This document shows, one piece after another, positions 5,522 to 7,543 of a stretch of DNA of 7,543 bases. The notes under the pieces were generated by a model. It saw nothing but the letters and a program-made list of their open reading frames with translations. It was not told the DNA's origin and made no database searches. The translations under genes were made by a program, and so were the position numbers. Source of the DNA: Deltaproteobacteria bacterium (GTDB taxonomy: Bacteria; Desulfobacterota; Syntrophia; Syntrophales; Fen-1087); the NCBI GenBank assembly GCA_026388595.1, contig JAPLJM010000205.1, positions 1 through 7,543 of the forward strand. Direction: 5' to 3'. The stretch's first letter is position 1; every line of letters starts with the position of its first letter.

Positions 5522-7389
5522 CCGAAGGCTTCCTCTTCCAGGCACTTGTCTATCTTACGGCGGCCATCATCTGTGTTCCTGTCGCCAAGCGGCTGGGCAT
5601 GGGCTCCGTCCTGGGTTATCTCCTTGCGGGGATTGCTATCGGCCCGTTTGTCCTCGGCTTTATCGGCCGGGAGGGTCAGGACATCATGCATTTCGCCGAA
5701 TTCGGCGTGGTCATGATGCTTTTTTTAATCGGGCTCGAATTGGAGCCTTCTCACTTCTGGCAGATGCGTCACCGCATCGTCGGCATGGGGGGAGTCCAGG
5801 TCATCGCCACCACGACAGTCCTCTGCACCGGGTTGATCCTGCTCAACTTCAGCTGGAAGACGGCCCTCGCCGCCAGCCTCGCCCTAGCTATGTCCTCAAC
5901 GGCCATTGCGCTGCAATCATTGAAAGAGAAGGGCCTTGGAGAAACCGAGGCGGGAAGAGGCTCTTTTGCCGTCCTGCTTTTTCAGGACATCGCCGTCATT
6001 CCCATCCTGGCCTTGCTGCCCCTGTTGGCCGCAGCCACGAGCCGGAGCACAGCGGTCCATCACCAGACGATCATCGGAGGCTTGCCGGGATGGTTGCAGG
6101 CAGCGGCGGTTCTGGGGGCCATCGGAACCGTTTTTCTTGCCGGGCGTTTTATCATCGTTCCCCTGCTTCGGCTGGCTGCGAGGACCCACTTGAGAGAAAT
6201 CCTCACCGCCGCCGCCTTGCTGATTGTAATTGCCACAGCCTTCCTGATGCAATTGGTCGGCCTAAGTCCGGCCCTGGGAACCTTCCTGGCGGGAGTCGTT
6301 CTGGCCAATAGTGAATTCCGCCACGAACTGGAAAGCGACCTCGAACCTATCAAGGGGCTGCTACTCGGTTTGTTCTTTATCGCCGTCGGGGCTTCCATCA
6401 ACTTCAAGCTTTTGATGGAAGGATCTTTTGAAATTATTCCCATGGTCTTTGCCGTCATCGCCGTAAAGACTGTTGTCCTCATGGGAACGGGAAGGCTTTT
6501 CAAGATTTCCTTCGATCAAAATCTCATCTTTGCCCTGGGCCTGTCCCAGATAGGGGAGTTCGCATTCGTCCTTTTTTCCTTCATGCATCAGTTGCATATC
6601 CTGCCGGACCCTCTGGCGGGCAGAATGATGGCCGTCACAGCCCTGAGCATGACGACAACACCGCTGTTGCTGTTCATCAACGAAAGGTTCATCCTTCCCC
6701 GGTTTGGAACCAGGGAAACGGTGGCAAGAGAAGCGGATGTCATCGACATTCAGCACCCCGTCATTATCGCCGGGTTCGGAGATTTTGGAAGCACCATCGG
6801 GCGGTTTCTCAGGGCAAACGGCATCGCGGCGACCATCCTTGACAACGATTCCGATCGTGTCGACCTGTTGAGAAAAATGGGTTTCAAGGCCTTCTACGGC
6901 GACGCCACACGCCTGGACATCCTCAAGTCTGCCGGGGCACAGGAGGCCCGGATCCTGATCATCGCCATCACTGATTCATTTACCCATTTCGACCTCATCG
7001 AAAAAGTCGGAAAGCACTATCCCCATCTTGATGTCATGGTGAGGGTGAAAGGCCGTCACGAGGCCTACAACATGATCGAGATGGGACTGACAGGTATTTA
7101 CCGGGAATCCGTTGACGCCTCCGTGCGCCTGGGGATCGATGCCCTGGTCAAACTGGGGTACCGGCGTTATGCGGCGACCCGAGCCGGTCAGAATTTTATA
7201 AAATACGACGAGGCGGCGCTTCTTAAACTGGCCCCGCATCACCATGACGAGAAGTCGTACATCTACAATGCCCGTGAGCAGATCATGCTGCAGGAACAGC
7301 TCCTCGCCAATGACCGGGACGTCAACCCCATCATCAACGATCATGCCTGGGACAGTGATTTACAGACGGACCGACAAGTTCTAAAATGA
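5518..7389 (+). CDS. kefB: KefB/KefC-type glutathione-regulated K+/H+ antiporter family protein (CPA2)
   Basis: Monovalent cation:proton antiporter-2 family member expected to release K+ and let protons in during electrophile stress. Of 623 residues, about 1-395 form the sodium/proton-exchanger membrane domain with some 12 hydrophobic segments. It includes the conserved FQDIAVIP (Gln156, Asp157) of the transport path and the cytoplasmic regulatory loop HELESDLEPIKGLLLG (269-284), a near copy of the E. coli KefC loop. An RCK/TrkA-N domain follows from about 413 with the Rossmann motif IIAGFGDFG (416-424) and FYGDATRLDILKSAGA (459-474). A tail with HHH at 574-576 ends the protein. A strong SD, AGGGGGAG at 5508-5515, serves the ATG at 5518, inside the end of the ancillary gene. 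kefB and kefC cannot be separated firmly. The KefG-like partner favours kefB. Two presumed glutathione contacts look changed, so the regulator may not be glutathione. Confidence 0.88.
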   Translation: MTEGFLFQALVYLTAAIICVPVAKRLGMGSVLGYLLAGIAIGPFVLGFIGREGQDIMHFAEFGVVMMLFLIGLELEPSHFWQMRHRIVGMGGVQVIATTTVLCTGLILLNFSWKTALAASLALAMSSTAIALQSLKEKGLGETEAGRGSFAVLLFQDIAVIPILALLPLLAAATSRSTAVHHQTIIGGLPGWLQAAAVLGAIGTVFLAGRFIIVPLLRLAARTHLREILTAAALLIVIATAFLMQLVGLSPALGTFLAGVVLANSEFRHELESDLEPIKGLLLGLFFIAVGASINFKLLMEGSFEIIPMVFAVIAVKTVVLMGTGRLFKISFDQNLIFALGLSQIGEFAFVLFSFMHQLHILPDPLAGRMMAVTALSMTTTPLLLFINERFILPRFGTRETVAREADVIDIQHPVIIAGFGDFGSTIGRFLRANGIAATILDNDSDRVDLLRKMGFKAFYGDATRLDILKSAGAQEARILIIAITDSFTHFDLIEKVGKHYPHLDVMVRVKGRHEAYNMIEMGLTGIYRESVDASVRLGIDALVKLGYRRYAATRAGQNFIKYDEAALLKLAPHHHDEKSYIYNAREQIMLQEQLLANDRDVNPIINDHAWDSDLQTDRQVLK

Positions 7390-7402
7390 ACAGGAATAGT
7401 CC

Positions 7403-7543
7403 ATGGTCAAAGCATCCCGGGAATTTCAGATTTTCGCCAAGCCGGCCGGCTCCCTCTGCAACCTGGATTGTCACTATTGTTACTATCTGGACAAAGAAGG
7501 CCTCTATGGAAACGGTGAGTCGGTCCGCATGTCCGACCAGATC
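7403..7543 (+). CDS. Anaerobic sulfatase-maturating enzyme-like radical-SAM protein, 5' part only
   Basis: Only the first 47 codons are in the window and the frame is open at the right edge. The start MVKASREFQIFAKPAGSLCN and the next residues give the radical-SAM cluster motif CX3CX2C as CNLDCHYC (residues 19-26), followed by YYLDKEG. This opening (FQ-x-x-AKP-x-G-x-x-CNLDC-x-YC) is the signature of anSME enzymes, which oxidise a Cys or Ser of sulfatases to formylglycine without oxygen. Related SPASM-domain peptide-modifying enzymes begin similarly, and the deciding C-terminal cysteines are not visible. AGGAA at 7392-7396 lies six bases before the ATG. The 13-base gap after kefB makes co-transcription likely. 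No sulfatase gene is present in the window. Confidence 0.75.
   Translation, partial: MVKASREFQIFAKPAGSLCNLDCHYCYYLDKEGLYGNGESVRMSDQI

Noticed and set aside
5490..6311. Plus-strand open frame of 273 codons overlapping kefB.
   Set aside because: It is rich in Arg, His, Pro and Gly as expected of a shifted frame, while the kefB frame has clear membrane and transport motifs throughout.

Overview
The window reads as an ordinary chromosomal segment of an anaerobic bacterium. Protein style, moderately high GC and gene content suggest a deltaproteobacterium (Desulfobacterota, perhaps Syntrophus/Smithella-like). That placement is inferred from family resemblance and was not tested by a search. All recognised genes lie on the + strand and form two transcription blocks.

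Block 1 (281-4670) is plsC-ftsK-rimO: a membrane lysophosphatidate acyltransferase, the septal DNA translocase FtsK, and the radical-SAM methylthiotransferase that modifies ribosomal protein S12. The genes are packed very tightly. There are 5 bases between plsC and the preferred ftsK ATG, and rimO begins on a TTG that overlaps the ftsK stop by 4 bases. They are therefore probably co-transcribed and partly translationally coupled. Upstream, bases 1-141 carry tandem imperfect repeats ending in TTGACA. This looks like the terminus of an IS21-type insertion sequence, whose body would lie outside the window. A modest sigma70-like promoter candidate for plsC sits at 203-231.

Bases 4671-4909 are a true intergenic region. 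It holds a GC-rich imperfect hairpin and then a textbook sigma70 promoter (TTGACA, 17-bp spacer, TATAAT) at 4789-4817, which drives Block 2.

Block 2 (4910 to the window end) is a kefG/kefF-like flavodoxin-fold oxidoreductase, overlapping by 4 bases (ATGA) a KefB/KefC-type cation/proton antiporter with a C-terminal RCK (TrkA-N) domain. After 13 bases comes the first 47 codons of an anaerobic sulfatase-maturating enzyme-like radical-SAM protein, cut by the window edge. The Kef pair would form a gated K+ efflux system that acidifies the cytoplasm in response to electrophiles or redox stress. Two of the three residues I align with the glutathione contacts of E. coli KefC appear replaced, so the gating ligand may differ.

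I found no CRISPR array, tRNA, rRNA, phage gene or evident new system. The most worthwhile leads are the IS21-like end in front of plsC, the hairpin enclosing a Shine-Dalgarno-like sequence at the plsC/ftsK junction, and the altered ligand pocket of the Kef protein.
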